Positions 38,704-50,961 are shown, counted from the first letter of the stretch. The stretch is 64,000 nt of DNA from Diphasiastrum complanatum (GCA_029204225.1 CM055100.1:62183472-62247471), one strand, 5' to 3'. Notes: a model not told the origin generated them from the letters alone. A program made the numbers and translations.

Positions 38704-39044
38704 GATAGATCTCTCTCCCTCTCTCCATCCTAAGGTTAAAGCCCTAATCCTAGACCACCAAGTTCCAACTACAACTAAATGGTTACCACCAATTAGTAAC
38801 CACTAAAAGAGATCAATGCTTACTGCTAATCGCTACTAGTACCTACTAACTTCTAACTAGTTGGTAAATCTAACCACTAAGTACCCACATCCCTCTCACA
38901 ATGCCCATTGTCAAGCGTCAAGACTCAAACCTATCAAGATCTACCATCTATGATCTCACATATCACAATCAAGTTATCAATGTTAAATGATCAATGATCC
39001 CCAATGAAAGCATTCAAAATTTTGCTACACCAATGGCAAATGCA

Positions 39045-39047
<3 letters not shown>

Positions 39048-39117
<70 letters not shown>
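39048..39117. repeat. (TC)n microsatellite at the end of the G3 LTR
   Basis: About 35 units. It replaces the expected terminal CACTACA of the G3 LTR, so the LTR end has been lost at the tract. Confidence 0.95.
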
Positions 39118-39118
<1 letters not shown>

Positions 39119-39119
<1 letters not shown>

Positions 39120-39313
39120 GCATTTCCTATCCTTCCCTCAACTCTAGATCCAACAAGCATCAAAGAGATGAAATTAGTTGTCACGCAGAGGTTCGTTCTC
39201 ATGAGAGCGATAACATATTTCATAATCCAACATGTGCAAATGATTCATTAACACTAAGATCCATTAACACACCATCCATTAACACTAGATCCACAACAAT
39301 GATAGAAACTTAT

Positions 39314-39379
<66 letters not shown>

Positions 39380-39875
39380 ATTTCTCTCTCACAAAAAATA
39401 TAAAAATGATCAATCCCAATAAGCATCAAATCTAACAAATAGCAAATCCAAAAAAAACGTGAGTTAGAAGAGGAAAGATGGAAAGCAACATTCTATATCC
39501 ATTTCATAAGAGGGCCAACATGTACAAATGATTTGAAATTACCACTATATATAGTGGATTGGTCTCAAATCCTATGGGCCAATTTTTACCTCCCTAACTA
39601 TTTAAATTTGAAAAAGTGAAAAAACCCATTCAAGATTTGAGAGAACTAATTTGAATTTGAATTTTGGTGAAAATCCCTATTTTATTCACTAACTTGACCA
39701 TTAGGCCTTATGACATTAAAAGTCCCACAAAAAGGCCTAAAGTGTTTTTATTAACTTGTAACTAATCAATTGATTATGTGATCATTGGGTTGAACTTACA
39801 CACACAGGGTGCCAAATCCCTCTCACTTTTTAGCTAGGGTTAGGGTTGTCTCGATATCCGCAAACCCCCCCAGCA
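39119..39875 (-). mobile_element. 3' LTR of gypsy element G3
   Basis: It aligns in reverse with the LTR at 29749-30493: TTTAATGTCATAAGGCC, GTCAAGTTAGTGAATAAA and the GGAACGAACCTC region. It starts TGCTGGGGGG, with ORF B reading about ten codons into it. It contains an expanded GA tract at 39316-39377. The 3' terminus is replaced by another CT microsatellite. Confidence 0.8.
39316..39377. repeat. (TC)n tract inside the G3 LTR
   Basis: About 31 units at the position where the G2 LTR has about nine and the G1 LTR four. Confidence 0.93.
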
Positions 39876-40442
39876 ATATCTCTCACCAAAACTGGTGGCG
39901 ATCTCATGACACCTCGTGAGATTTATTATTTTGAGCTCTGGTTTGGCCTCTCTTTGAACCTTTATTAGGTGATATTGAACCTTTTCCATGAATTTCAGAC
40001 GCTCCTTATTGAAATCGATTTTCTGCAAAAGAAAGCACTTATTCGCGCTGGAAATCCAATTCGATGCTGTCCACATAGTAAATCTGGACTCCCAAGATCC
40101 ACCCAATATCGCGACTCGATAGTACAACCTGGCTATAGTCAATTGGTCTTGGACTTTGTCAGATGCCATAGGGACATTTGGATCAGAAGCTAATGTGGGT
40201 AAGCAATCATCCCATCTAGTGAAAACTAACGCCAATTTGGTCAATTCGCTTGCAAAAATAGCTGACTGCCTAACAGTTGGATCTAGCAAAGACCTGTAGT
40301 CATATCCATAAGCCTGGAGGGCTCGGTTGAAATCCATTGCAATCAACCAATGTATGATTGGTGGATTATGGGCCAATTTGGGATATGGATGGTGTTTTAT
40401 CCAACGGCACACCCAAATCTTTCTACTATATCTTTGCGGCAT
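39840..40442 (-). CDS. Gypsy accessory ORF B, open copy (G3)
   Basis: An uninterrupted 200-codon frame. Its relative at 29165-29748 sits in the same place before a 3' LTR, so it belongs to this retrotransposon family and not to the host. Blocks shared by both copies: RALQAY, DPTVRQSA, TRWDDC/Y and the WGG/WRV end. It is rich in aromatic and basic residues (RLYYRVAILGGSWESRF, MWTASNWISS). No signal peptide or membrane segment is evident. I do not recognise the family. Similarity between copies continues upstream to about 40480 (PMPQR-like), so the true start may be further upstream. Confidence 0.55.
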   Translation of the reverse strand: MPQRYSRKIWVCRWIKHHPYPKLAHNPPIIHWLIAMDFNRALQAYGYDYRSLLDPTVRQSAIFASELTKLALVFTRWDDCLPTLASDPNVPMASDKVQDQLTIARLYYRVAILGGSWESRFTMWTASNWISSANKCFLLQKIDFNKERLKFMEKVQYHLIKVQREAKPELKIINLTRCHEIATSFGERYCWGGLRISRQP

Positions 40443-42915
40443 TGGAACATAGTATGAGAGCCTCCATTTGCTTGATGTACTTTTATCTTTGGAATTGATT
40501 TATTGTATAATGCTAAACCAAGAAAGAATTGATATATATGCGATTGTACAAGACCATTACTTGTAGTCCACTTTTGTAGGAGTGCTCTTATAAAAGAAAG
40601 TCTAACTTTGGAGCTGTGTACAGAGAGATGGTCATTCAAAATTGCCTACGTCCATGGCTGAAAACTAATGTCTTGACCATATTGAATGTTTCTTGCTCAC
40701 TTAGCAAGATAAAGAGAAAAATAAGTCTCTACACAAAATGAGTTCCCAGCCACTAATGGTCCAAACATCTGAGGTCCAAGCCCTGCACCATATGAACACA
40801 ATTTTAACTCTCATCCAACTAAACTACTGCAGATGATCATTTCTAAACTGAAATTTTACACAATAGAAGCTTTCTAAAATATGGCTTGTTGGTGCCCAAG
40901 AATTTGATTCTAGATTCTCTAGAGCACTAGAGGAAACCAAAATCCCTCAAGAAACCTGAAACTAAGCCATGGCACTTGGAAGGCTTTTTGAGGACTTGCT
41001 AAATCATCCCAAATCTAACTGATAACCTTTGGATACTTAAAGTGAACTCCAAAACAAAAATTTCACTTTAATAGTAGACTCTTGAAGAGTAGGTGTAACC
41101 AATGTCATGAAAAAGGTAATGCATGAATGAAATTCAGACAAGCATAGAGTTTTCATAACAAAGAAACCGCGTACAGTTCGCAGTAAGGATGGATAGCTTG
41201 GTTTTAAGGAGAAATGTAAAACAAGTGCCTATCATGGATCTAACACAAACGTAGATGAGAAATATTCTTCAATACCATATAAAGAGGTGCTATTTGTAAA
41301 TCTCCAAGGTATGCTGTCTAAGGTCATTTAAGTAACAATGTCAACAATTCTGACAATTAACAGCACATGCAACTACAAGCCTCTTAGCTCGCAAGGACGG
41401 GCAGGAGATTCCAAATTTGATTAATCTTATCTTGGGTGTCAAAAGCTTGAGATGACAATGTATGAGCTTTTATCGGATTTTACAGGATTCAAGCAAATCA
41501 GTTGGCCAAACTGAATTGTGTGGCTTATGACAGATCTCTTACATCTACTGCAAGTCGGGCACAAGCATGACAACAGAAAGAGAAAGGTCAGATAAATGAA
41601 CTCTTTGAATGTGGAGCAGAGAACATGGCTGCTTATTTAAATGTACTTTTAACGAGACTATCAGGTGGAGCACTCCAGGACAGAGCGAATATGACAAGTT
41701 AGTATCCTTTTAGCTTCAGATGTCAAAGCAAAGATGCAGCTCTAGAGTTAACCCATTTCCAGAGGCCACTTTTAAGCAGCTAAACAGTAATATCAGCCGA
41801 AAGAATATAGCATCAATGAAGACCAACCTTAAAAGCTTCTGAGCTCTGATACCTCAGGTCATTGAGACTTACGAGAGAAACAGGAAAGTATCTGCAAAAG
41901 TGTGCAATGCCTACAATTTCCTCAAGCTCGTAGGCTGAATCTTTGAATGAACGAGGGAGGTATGCTCGTATTTAACTGAACAGCTCATAATAGATAAAGC
42001 TGATGGGAATTCTTGCCATTGATTACATAGGGCACATAATAGCAAAACGTTTCCATGAATTATATAGGATGCGATTACTAACACCAACAGATAAACTATG
42101 TCTTGTTTGCCCGGTAGATGAAAGCCATTAACCTGTTCGAAAGGATTCTGTATAACTGATCAATTCAAGGATCAACAGGAAAAATACCCTTGCAAGCGCC
42201 CGTATGTGTGCAAACCATCACAGAGACCTCTTGAAATAAGGTAAGTCATTTATGCCAAAATGTATGGGCTTGACATGAACCAAAAAAAACATCTGAAGAT
42301 CTTTCCCTTGCTTTACTTAATACCAGATCTTACATGACATGGATTGAACCATTCAAAAGTGATAAGAGGACTAACCTACACATCCGTGCAAGATAAACTG
42401 CAACTCACAGTTTGTCCGATAGCAAGTAGTTGCCGCTGAAACATGACTGACAATCTCCAAAAGTCAGGTATCTGCCCTCAACAGTATGAAAAAACATCCC
42501 TTTTGGTCCTCTAGATCCTCGAAACAATGGGCCTCGTAAAGGTCTTCCCTTTCTAGTCTTATGCTGATTTCCGATTAGCACACGCTTTAGAAATTAGATT
42601 TGGATTTGCACTTCAATCGCCAACAAAGTACTGACGTAGCTCCCGCAAAATACACTATAGAATAATTTTATATAGCAAATCATCATAACAGCTTTCAACG
42701 TTATCGTCTTAAGCACTAAAAAAGATGCTAATATATCCAATGTCCATTCTGTACACTATTGGAATAGCTGGCACTCAATTTTGCAAAATGCTCCTTTTGA
42801 CTTGATAAAAGAGCTCGTCAACGAATTGCATTTGTAACTGTCTGGACTCTCCAACATCTCTGAGGATATGAGCCAAGAGTTGTTTTACTGTCTAGCGCCA
42901 ATGTAACTCACAGAT
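40443..42915. other. Spacer downstream of the cyclin D gene, nothing recognised
   Basis: About 2.4 kb without a supported gene. The part next to 42916 should contain the cyclin D 3' UTR. No clear polyadenylation signal was singled out. Confidence 0.4.
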
Positions 42916-44497
42916 TTACTTGAAATGCTCACTTGCTTTCCTCTTCCGTTTCTTCAAAGATGACAAACTGAGTAGAACTGTTTGCCCGGTATCTGCCGGC
43001 CTTAATCCAATTACCGTCTCACGATTACTTACACTCTGAGGACCATCTCCAGCCTGAGAGATATGATCAGTTGCCATAGCATTGCTTGCTGATGACTTAT
43101 CTCTGGAAGTTTGACTAAAAGAGTTTAAAGGACAAAGAGGATCCACGACCAGCTCCTCCATCAATCTCTCGCATTCCTCTAAACTCCCCTGCCAATATTT
43201 CACATAGACAACAGTTCAGATCTAGCCAGAGCATGTCAAACATCACCAATCAGATAGAAATCGTCACGTCTCGTCTGACCTTTGAAGGGAATATCCGATA
43301 TAGAGTGCACTTGTGCATCTCAGCCTGTAGCGGAACTGCCTCTTCGAGGGCGCATCCTGTGGCTGAAAGCGCAAGAGTAGATGGTCTAAACTCGATAAAT
43401 TCTGCTTCTGCATATTGAAACAGAAAGACGCTTATCTCTTTAATAGTCGGCGGAACATCAGGCAACGTAAAACACTAGTTGCATTCTAGACAGAAACGTT
43501 GAGACTTCGATTTGTCAAACTATTGTGCTCTCGAATGAATAGCACGTAAGGGTTCTTTCCTGATAACGTTCCCATAAGTAGCTCGGTGACGCGAATGAGC
43601 AAAGATCTTTGGAGATGTCTGCTGAGGTTAAGCTTGTAGAAGAAGAAATCGATGTATGCATAAGCTGTCACACAACTCATGCGCCAATCCAAGGAGATCA
43701 AAATAGCTAATTCCATGCGCTGAATTGTTTTGGATTCGAAGATGTGCTCCAATCCTTCGATCTGCAATGAAATGCCGAAGTTATGCTCTAAAGATAACTC
43801 GAGCATAGTCTACAGTCTTGGAAGGGCAGTCTGCTTAAGCAGCAAATAAATCATACCTGCATTTCTTGCAGCAAGGGGACGTCCTCTTCCTCCATTTTTG
43901 CGGCAATGGACAGACAGGCAACAGAAAGAAGCTGAATCATCCAGGCTTTCCACGACTGTTGATAGACCAAACTAAAGTCATTCATTTTGACGGTATAGCA
44001 GTCGACGTTTATACGAGTTCTGGCAAAATAAGCGTAATCATACGTACGTACAGCTTACCTTTGCAAGATGTTTCGCCAAGTAACGATCCAAATAGTTCAC
44101 AGCGATTGAGATAGTTATAGATCTGAAATTGTAGAAGCGGTGAACCTGGAGATGTCCATTGCAGCTTAGAAATAGTGAGTGAGAGTGAAAGAATTGATGC
44201 CATATCATACATCGATACTCTCGTTACCTTTAGCATCCACTGGACTGCGCTGCATCTCGCAGAACATATCTCTATACACTTAATCGAAGATACATAATGC
44301 GCGTCAGGCATGAAGCTAGACTCTTTCTCAAAGAGATATGTGATAGCAGCTTCGTCTTGAACAGGGAAATCCGTAAAACATCCATGATAATGTACACTCT
44401 GCTCCGGAGCACTGTTATCGTTACTTTCAGCTCTTTCGTGACTCCAAGGACTTCCGACGACTTCTTCGGCGCAAAGCAATTCATTATCAGGATCCAT
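42916..44497 (-). CDS. CYCD: D-type cyclin, six exons, full length
   Basis: D-type cyclins bind CDKA and start S phase by phosphorylating the retinoblastoma-related protein. Exons: 44497-44228, 44145-44059, 43955-43857, 43761-43560, 43407-43280, 43188-42916, giving about 352 residues, normal for the family. The Rb-binding motif LLCAE (LxCxE) lies at residues 7-11. The cyclin box follows: AVQWMLKV, AVNYLDRYLAKH, MIQLLSVACLSIAAKMEEE, FESKTIQRMELAILISLDWRM, then the C-terminal fold IEFRPSTLALSATGCAL. The C-terminus is Ser/Lys-rich (KKRKRK). I chose the ATG at 44497 because LxCxE is normally near the N-terminus; an in-frame ATG at 44539 adds 14 residues. Introns are 82-152 bp. All are GT-AG except intron 4 (43559-43408), whose donor is CAG/GAAAGA. 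If that site is not spliced the gene would be damaged. Confidence 0.93.
43408..43559 (-). other. Intron 4 of cyclin D with a GA donor
   Basis: Protein alignment places the exon end after TLS-G, where the DNA reads ATCAG/GAAAGAAC. The acceptor AATATGCAG is normal. Changing one base would give the consensus CAG/GTAAGA-like donor. The nearest phase-1 GT lies 46 bases further on and would add about 15 residues. Confidence 0.7.
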
Positions 44498-44630
44498 GTT
44501 GGCAATGGACAATAATCCTCGCAACCACTGCTTTTTCACGTATATTCCCTAAGAAAAATCATCATACGGCAAACAAGTTTGGGAATCGTTCAAGCTAAAC
44601 TTTGCTGATCCGTCCTTTAATTACTAACGA

Positions 44631-44639
44631 TTATAAATA
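44631..44639 (-). promoter_or_regulatory. TATA-like box of the cyclin D gene
   Basis: TATTTATAA on the minus strand, 134 bp upstream of the chosen ATG. This spacing would leave a 5' leader of about 100 bp. It is the best TATA match in the proximal upstream region. Confidence 0.35.
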
Positions 44640-45492
44640 GACCAAGCATACTCTGAAGTTATTAGATACTCCACCAAGTAAGCTTTCAGCTCTTGACCTC
44701 TTTAACTTTTACTTCTTAGTGTTTTCAGCTCTTAACTTTCACTTCTTAGTGTTCACTGTTGATCGTAGTAAACTAAACTGTGAAAAGCCACCCCGAGTCA
44801 ACAGGAGCAATGGCATCATCATCACACTAAGATGCAGCCATAACTCAAGCAAATAGTACTCGGAATTGCAATCTTCAAAGAGACCCAAATATCGTTGAGG
44901 TAACTCCCAGCACTACCAGCTATCATCCGATTCCGGGCCACCTGCTTACGAAACCGATCATCAAAAACAAAGAGATGCCAGTCATTCGGCAGCTCCTTGC
45001 GCAGTGCGCAGCAAAGCCAAGATGGATGATCGATGGCAAATTGCAATTGTGAGTGCACAATAGTGGAAAATTGCGAGAGAGCGGGAAGGGAAAAAGGACG
45101 AGAGAAAGGCCAGGCACGCTCTAGCCAGACACGCTCACGCGTGCGAGCGAACCATGAACGAGAAAGCGAGAAGGCTGAAACTATAGCCTACACCCCCAAA
45201 TAGGGAGCTTAGTGCAGGATCTCCATATGCATAAAAAAAAAAGAGAGAGAGAAAAGAGAGGAGACAAAGCATAAAAAAGAGAGCAAAAAGGGAAGGGAAA
45301 TGAGAAAAGAGTGAAAAAATTGAGAGAGAAGGAGAAAAAGAGAGAAAAAATAAAGGAAACGAGAGGAGAGTGAAAAGTTTGGTAGAGTAGAGTAGTAGAG
45401 TCTATGATCATTAAATGGCTTGCAATGTACAATCTATTTGAGACCTACACACATACACTAGAAAAAGCCTCTAGGACCAAAGTGAGGGGGGA

Positions 45493-45523
<31 letters not shown>

Positions 45524-46009
45524 GTGAGTGAGAGAGAGAGAGAGAGAAAAAAAAAAAAAAAGAGGAGGAGGAGGAGGAGGCGGAGGAAGAGAAGAAGTGT
45601 CTGAAGTTGTGAATTAGCATTTGTATTTTGGTTTTTTCATGCCACAATGCCCAAGATGCATCCCTTGATACAATATGAGTCCTAGATTTGAATGTTATTT
45701 TTAACTAACTAGTATCATGACAAAGTTATAATAAATATATCCAATAGCTAGTATAATGACAAAGTTATATTAAATAGATTCAACCACCATAATTGAGCTA
45801 AGTAATTACCTTCATGTTGAAAAGAATTCAAAGCTACTTTTGGTATCAATAATATTTTCTTGAGTCTCATTGCCCAACCCATGGAGAAATTTAGGCATGA
45901 TTGTGTGCACATCTTTTGATTGAGTCCCTTTGGATTACCCATTTGTCTTCTTAGCCTTGTCTTTTTTGTCTTTGGTTTCGTGATCTTGGCGGGTCCATTA
46001 CACTGAATA
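44640..46009. other. Upstream of cyclin D: purine-rich and microsatellite sequence
   Basis: Contains a long purine-rich stretch on the plus strand (45230-45380), a (TG)n tract (45498-45518), a (GA)n tract (45529-45547) and a GGA-rich run to 45580. No gene is supported. Confidence 0.5.
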
Positions 46010-46043
46010 GTAGTTTGGCTGATCAGTTCCGAACAAAAATTTG
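46010..46043 (-). repeat. Dispersed ~35-nt motif, copy 3 (minus)
   Basis: The minus strand reads GCAAATTTTTGTTCGG then AACTGATCAGCCAAACTA. It matches 26973-27009 almost exactly and 22167-22204 more loosely. The other two copies lie in gypsy 3' regions. Confidence 0.75.
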
Positions 46044-46059
46044 CAGGTATGTGCAGTAC

Positions 46060-47627
46060 TGTAATTTAAATCCCTTGCAAGGTGCCATTGAATTTGAAAA
46101 CTTCCAAGGTTTTCGATTGTAAATTTCTCACCCTCCAAATGTCTCTCTATAATCTCGCCATAATTTGTTTGTGAAAATATCCATGAAAGTATTTTATGGT
46201 CCTCTTTCAAGACATGTAAGGAAGCAAGTAATGCATGACATGTCAATGCAAAATGGCAATGTATGAAATGTTAATAACGATACTTAAAAAGAAAATTGAT
46301 AAGTATATCTTTGGAATGCCGCCAACTACCATATGTGATTTTCCAATTGAACACTAAACGTTCAATCATCTGTAACTGAAATTTTGTTCATCAAACTGAG
46401 ACTCACTCATTCCAACTTTTGACCTTTGATGGTTTCAAATTTATCCAATATTATTACAATAATAATATTTCCATTTATCCGATGTTCGTCTATTTTATAG
46501 AATCGAATAATGTATTTTATAACATTTTTAATATTAAGGAAAATATTACTGCAATCGTTGTAATTGAGCTCACCATATTCTGATTTGTATAATTCAGTTA
46601 TATGAAGTGGTTGGCCAACTACTTTGAACATTCCGTCATTATAATAATTTCTTGTTAATCTCACCCAATATGGACGAGGAAGATAAGCTTTCTTCACCAT
46701 CACTTGCAAAAAAAAACTTCTTTAACTATTCTAAAAAAAGTAGAATAAGCATCTCTGTTAATTCTAGAAACATCACATACACCTACTCTCACATTTGCAT
46801 CCAAGTAAGTTTGAACCTTATTCAAAACAGTCTTTGCAATTTCATTTTTCATTTTTTCAAACCGAGAATTTTTCATCATTGTCTTTGCTGACTTTCTAGG
46901 TAAAACATGACTTAAAGATGATCAAATGCATGAACGATCTGTTAAATAGTTCTTTGCCACCAAACATGATCTGCAACAAACATATAAAACTCAAATTATG
47001 TTTAATAAATTGATAATGCATATTATCAAATGCAAATCAATCTTCAATGTCAAATACAAATCAAATAAACAATTTATAAAAAGTACTTTTTTTTTATCAT
47101 TGTCTTTTTGATAACTTTTATATTAACAACATATTTTTAACTCTCGGATCGCAACTTTTCCATGGATTCTAACATTTCTTGGTTTGATCCCTGAAGAGTA
47201 GTGACTGTAGCATTCAACTCTGACATAGCATGCTTGAGTGCATTTTTTTTGGCACTAGTGTGTTGTACATAATGAAGAAATTGTTGATGTGTTTGTTGCA
47301 ATTGTTGATTAGCAACTGTAATTGCTGATTAAGACAAGATATGCTATGCATTCCAATATCATGCAACCTTTGACAATATCCAAGTAGTCCGCTATTTCCT
47401 TCACATACAAATCTGAGAAGATGAGTTACGGACTTAAAATCTGGACACAAAATGGTAGTTGGATCATTAAGATAAATTGATCCATCCACCCACAAATCTA
47501 TATTCTTATGATTATTCATTCTCAATTCTCTAACTACTGCAGCAGCATTTTCTACAACTTTCGAATTTTTCTTAATAATTGGAGTGCATTCCATAGGAAG
47601 TGCAACATGCAAATGGAACATTGCCAT
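46060..47627 (-). pseudogene. Two-gene mobile family, copy B: ORF1 5' half
   Basis: Starts MAMFHLHVALPMEC at 47627, the most complete N-terminus in the window. It goes through GYCQRLHDIGMHSISCL, AYLPRPYWVRLTRNYYNDG, LKEDHKILSWIFSQTNYG and SFQIQWHLARDL, and breaks off at about 46060. The intron matching 36093-36431 of copy A is present, but its acceptor has changed from CTACAG to TTACAT. The missing 3' half corresponds to copy C at 57087. Confidence 0.65.
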
Positions 47628-47980
47628 TATTGAAATCTACAATCTGTAAATGCTTCAAACTACAATAAGTCAGATTGAATTTTCTTTCACCTATCATCTT
47701 GATGAATGCTTGTGGTTAGTGTTACTGAAAGTAGAGTTAAGGTGAGATAGAGTTAGAAAAGCATCTAAACTAGCAACCAAACTAAGTTAGGTTCCTATCC
47801 AAGTGTTCTAACCCTTTTGACAGGTGGAGGGTTGCTCACCATCGAACCTATACTCCACCTTTGCCGGGAATATGCTATCTCTAACTAGTTCTAGTTGTCT
47901 TTTTAGTTGTTTTGCCATTTTTAGGTTATTTAGATGGATTTGGGGGTAGTTTAGACTTGTTTTGTTTGTTTTTTTGTGAG

Positions 47981-48062
47981 TGGACTATTAGTAGTTAGCG
48001 AAGGGGGTGTGGAATGGTAGTGGACTATTAGTAGTTAGCGAAGGGGGTGTGGAAGGGTAGTG
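47981..48062. repeat. 40-bp tandem duplication
   Basis: TGGACTATTAGTAGTTAGCG begins at 47981 and again at 48021. Nearly identical, so recent. Confidence 0.9.
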
Positions 48063-48197
48063 GAGACCCAAAATAGCCTCTAAGGGTCTGACAACTCCTC
48101 ACAAACATCAAAAATACCAAAAAACATTTAAATATACTTTTGGCAGGAAAAAGAGAGCCAAAATCCCATCAGATTTTGATTTCTCCAAAGCTTGTAC

Positions 48198-48985
48198 GAA
48201 GTAACCTTCACATGACTAGTAGTAGCTCCTAGACATAGTTCCAAACCTGCATAGAAGCCTGTGAGAGTTACTTCCCAACAGATTTTGAAAAAACAAAGAA
48301 AAATCCAAAAAAAATTCAAAACTCCCTTGTAAAAATCAATTTTTTTTTTCAAAATTGCAAACTAACTTTTGTAGAGCCTCATGAAGCTATATTTCCTTGT
48401 GAAAAGCACACAAAACAGTCTGCAAGAGTTAGTTCCCAGATTTACCCCCTCTGTGAGAGTTCTCAAGGTCCAAAAAGACAAAAAACAAGGGAAGAACCCT
48501 TGCAGACAGCAAAATTTCAGTTCTTTGTGGTAGGTAACCTTCGCAAAGAATTCTGTAGCTCCATCTTATTAAGATAGGTACACAAAAGAGCCTGCAAGAG
48601 TTAGTTTTATTCCAATAAGCTGAAAAGTGGGTTTAAGTGCTTAAAATTGAGGAAAATCATCAGATCCAAAGAACCCTAGTAGAAGTAACCTTTGTAGACC
48701 ATTTCATTGTTTTCAAAATGTCATTTTCCATCAATGATGAAGTCTACAAGAGTTAGTTTTAGGTATTGATTGATCTACAAGCCAAAAAGTGGTTTTGAAC
48801 CCTCGAAGACATCAATACTTCCAGATCTTTGAGAAATAACTGTCACCACTTTGAACAAAGCCAGATCCAGTGAAGCCTACGAGAGTTACTTCCTAGTAGA
48901 TCTTGAGAAATCAGAGTTTTTACTTGCAAAACAGTGAAAGAACTCTTGCACAGACAACTCTCGCACTGAGTAACTCTCGTAGATA
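48198..48985. repeat. Degenerate tandem array with a ~155-bp period
   Basis: Two motifs alternate with regular spacing. GTAACCTTCG-like sequence occurs at 48201, 48361, 48533, 48684 and 48837; GAGAGTTACTT or AAGAGTTAGTT follows about 60 nt later at 48263, 48423, 48593, 48743 and 48883. Intervals are 140-172 bp. It lies just upstream of the gag remnant of gypsy G4 and may be its leader or LTR. Confidence 0.65.
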
Positions 48986-49424
48986 GGAGCAATAGCAAAC
49001 CTGTCAATATCTATCTATTGTGAAAATCTCAAACCAATCAGAGCAAGGAGTAAAAAGTTATAAAGGAAAAACCATCGAAAAGGGGCTAAAATCACACTAA
49101 TAGCCATTGAAACTGATCAGATCCTTACAAATCCAAACTTATGTTCACACATCCATTAAGATCCAGCAACCTTGGACCTCCCCGACAAATGAATCTGAGA
49201 TCCAAATAATCAGTAGCAGCTAGAGCAGAAAATCAAGCAACAAACCTTCCAAGAGTTGCAGCAGCGTGAATTGAACCAGAAGCAGGACCAGCGACAATGG
49301 AACCAATGGGTCAATCCATACCTGTCGTACCCTTGTAAGCAATTTGAAGGTATTCTCATCTTGAAATGCCAAAATATGATGGATTGACAGATCCAATCAA
49401 ATCTCTCCAAATTTACGAGCAGGC

Positions 49425-50961
49425 GTGCAAAATTTATGGCAAACAAACATCGGCAAAGAAATTGATGTTGTCTTCCATGTCACTAATTTCTACAGCCCAA
49501 GACTGGTTTTCAATCTAGCGGAGGAAGAAAAGTCTACATGGGAAGGGGTTAAAGCATTTAAAAAAGTTCCTAAAAGATCCATTTTTCCTGTTAAGAAAAA
49601 TCAAAATGGGAAAAAGAGAAAGGGTGTGGGACTATATTGAATGGATCAAACATCTAAGATCCGAATGCAGCACAACACTGACTCTCGATCATGTGATTCC
49701 TTGTCGAGCTACCACAAAACATCAGAAGGGAACTCAAATGCCAGGAGCAGTATGCCACGTTTCAGGAAGCAATGGAAGATGCGATCAGGGAAGAGGATGG
49801 AGGTTCAGAACATGATACATATCCAATGACCCATAGTCCAACTTCTTTGGTAGCATCAACCTCGAATGCTTCCAATATCTCAACAGATATGCTAATGGAA
49901 CATATGACAAAACTACACAAGCAGCATATGGAGTAGTTGACGGCCTAGTTTAATCAAAAACTAAAGGCCTTACAAGGAACTGTAGCATCATCCTCTAACG
50001 CACCAGAGCAGGACCAGCTGCAGTATCCACGAAGGGAAACTGTACGGTGTCCAGTTTGCACCCAAAACCATATTGCCAACGAGTGTCCAGTCTTGAAGCA
50101 AAATCTCATACCGACACAACGATATTGCCAGCTGTGCAACGCGTCATCGCACCAAACAACGTTCTATCTATTCAATCCCAAGATCATACAACAAAAGAGG
50201 AATCAGTATCAAACATCTTATCCTTATCACCAGGGGGCACCGAATGCGACACCGCGATATGGAGTGCCAATGAATAAGCAGTGCATGGCTTTACTAGCAC
50301 CACTAGAGCCAACTAACAATCAAGTGGCCCACGTGAGGCACGACCCCAATTTGAACAACAGTAGTGGTACAATCTGGATGAGAATTTTGTCGATCCAGCT
50401 ATAAACGAGTATTTTGTGACATGTGCTGCCCAACCTCAATGTCAAGGTGAGAGAATCTATGGCTGCTATGGATGTAGTGAAGGGCACCGAATTGCTGAAT
50501 GTCCTCATAAGGGCATGTATACACCCTTTTGACAAGCATTGTTACAAGAATTTTCCATTTAAACTTGGAACAAGTGCACCTTTGAACTTGATCTCAGTGC
50601 AACCAATAAAAGTTCCAAGAAGGACGCCATACAAAACTCCAATTTTTCATGTTCCAGTGCTAACAGTCATGTGAGCACAGAAACGGAAGGGAGTGGCTCC
50701 TTCACCACCATCGTCAATATCAATGGCAGATGCGTTTTACTAGGAAGACCTTGGTTGAGAGTCGTCGCGCAAGTGATTCACAACTGGGGGACTGGAAAAC
50801 TCACCTTTGAGAATAGAGAGCAGGCTGTAAAGGTAGATCCAACCACATGGGCGGTGAAACCAATTACACCCAAGGTTGATGACGGATCTTCTACCACAAA
50901 TCACACCATTTATCACCCAAGGCAAGTTAAGGGGGATCATTATGAGTCTAAAAAAAACTGA
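49425..50961 (+). pseudogene. Ty3/gypsy G4 gag and protease remnant
   Basis: Gag with nucleic-acid-binding knuckles: CPVCTQNHIANEC near 50050, CQLCNASSH near 50130 and CYGCSEGHRIAEC near 50461 (in another frame). Protease C-terminal part follows at 50671-50961 (LLGRPWLRVV, NWGTGKLTFENRE, AVKVDPTTWAVKP). The last block matches 20880-20960 of G1, which shows they are one family. Stops and frame changes occur between 49640 and 50670. Confidence 0.85.

Noticed and set aside
44822-45117. Two overlapping minus-strand frames upstream of cyclin D
   Set aside because: No recognisable domain, wrong phase to join the cyclin exons, and probably promoter or leader sequence.
45181-45432. Hydrophobic Phe/Ser/Leu-rich minus-strand frame
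   Set aside because: Complement of a purine-rich low-complexity tract.
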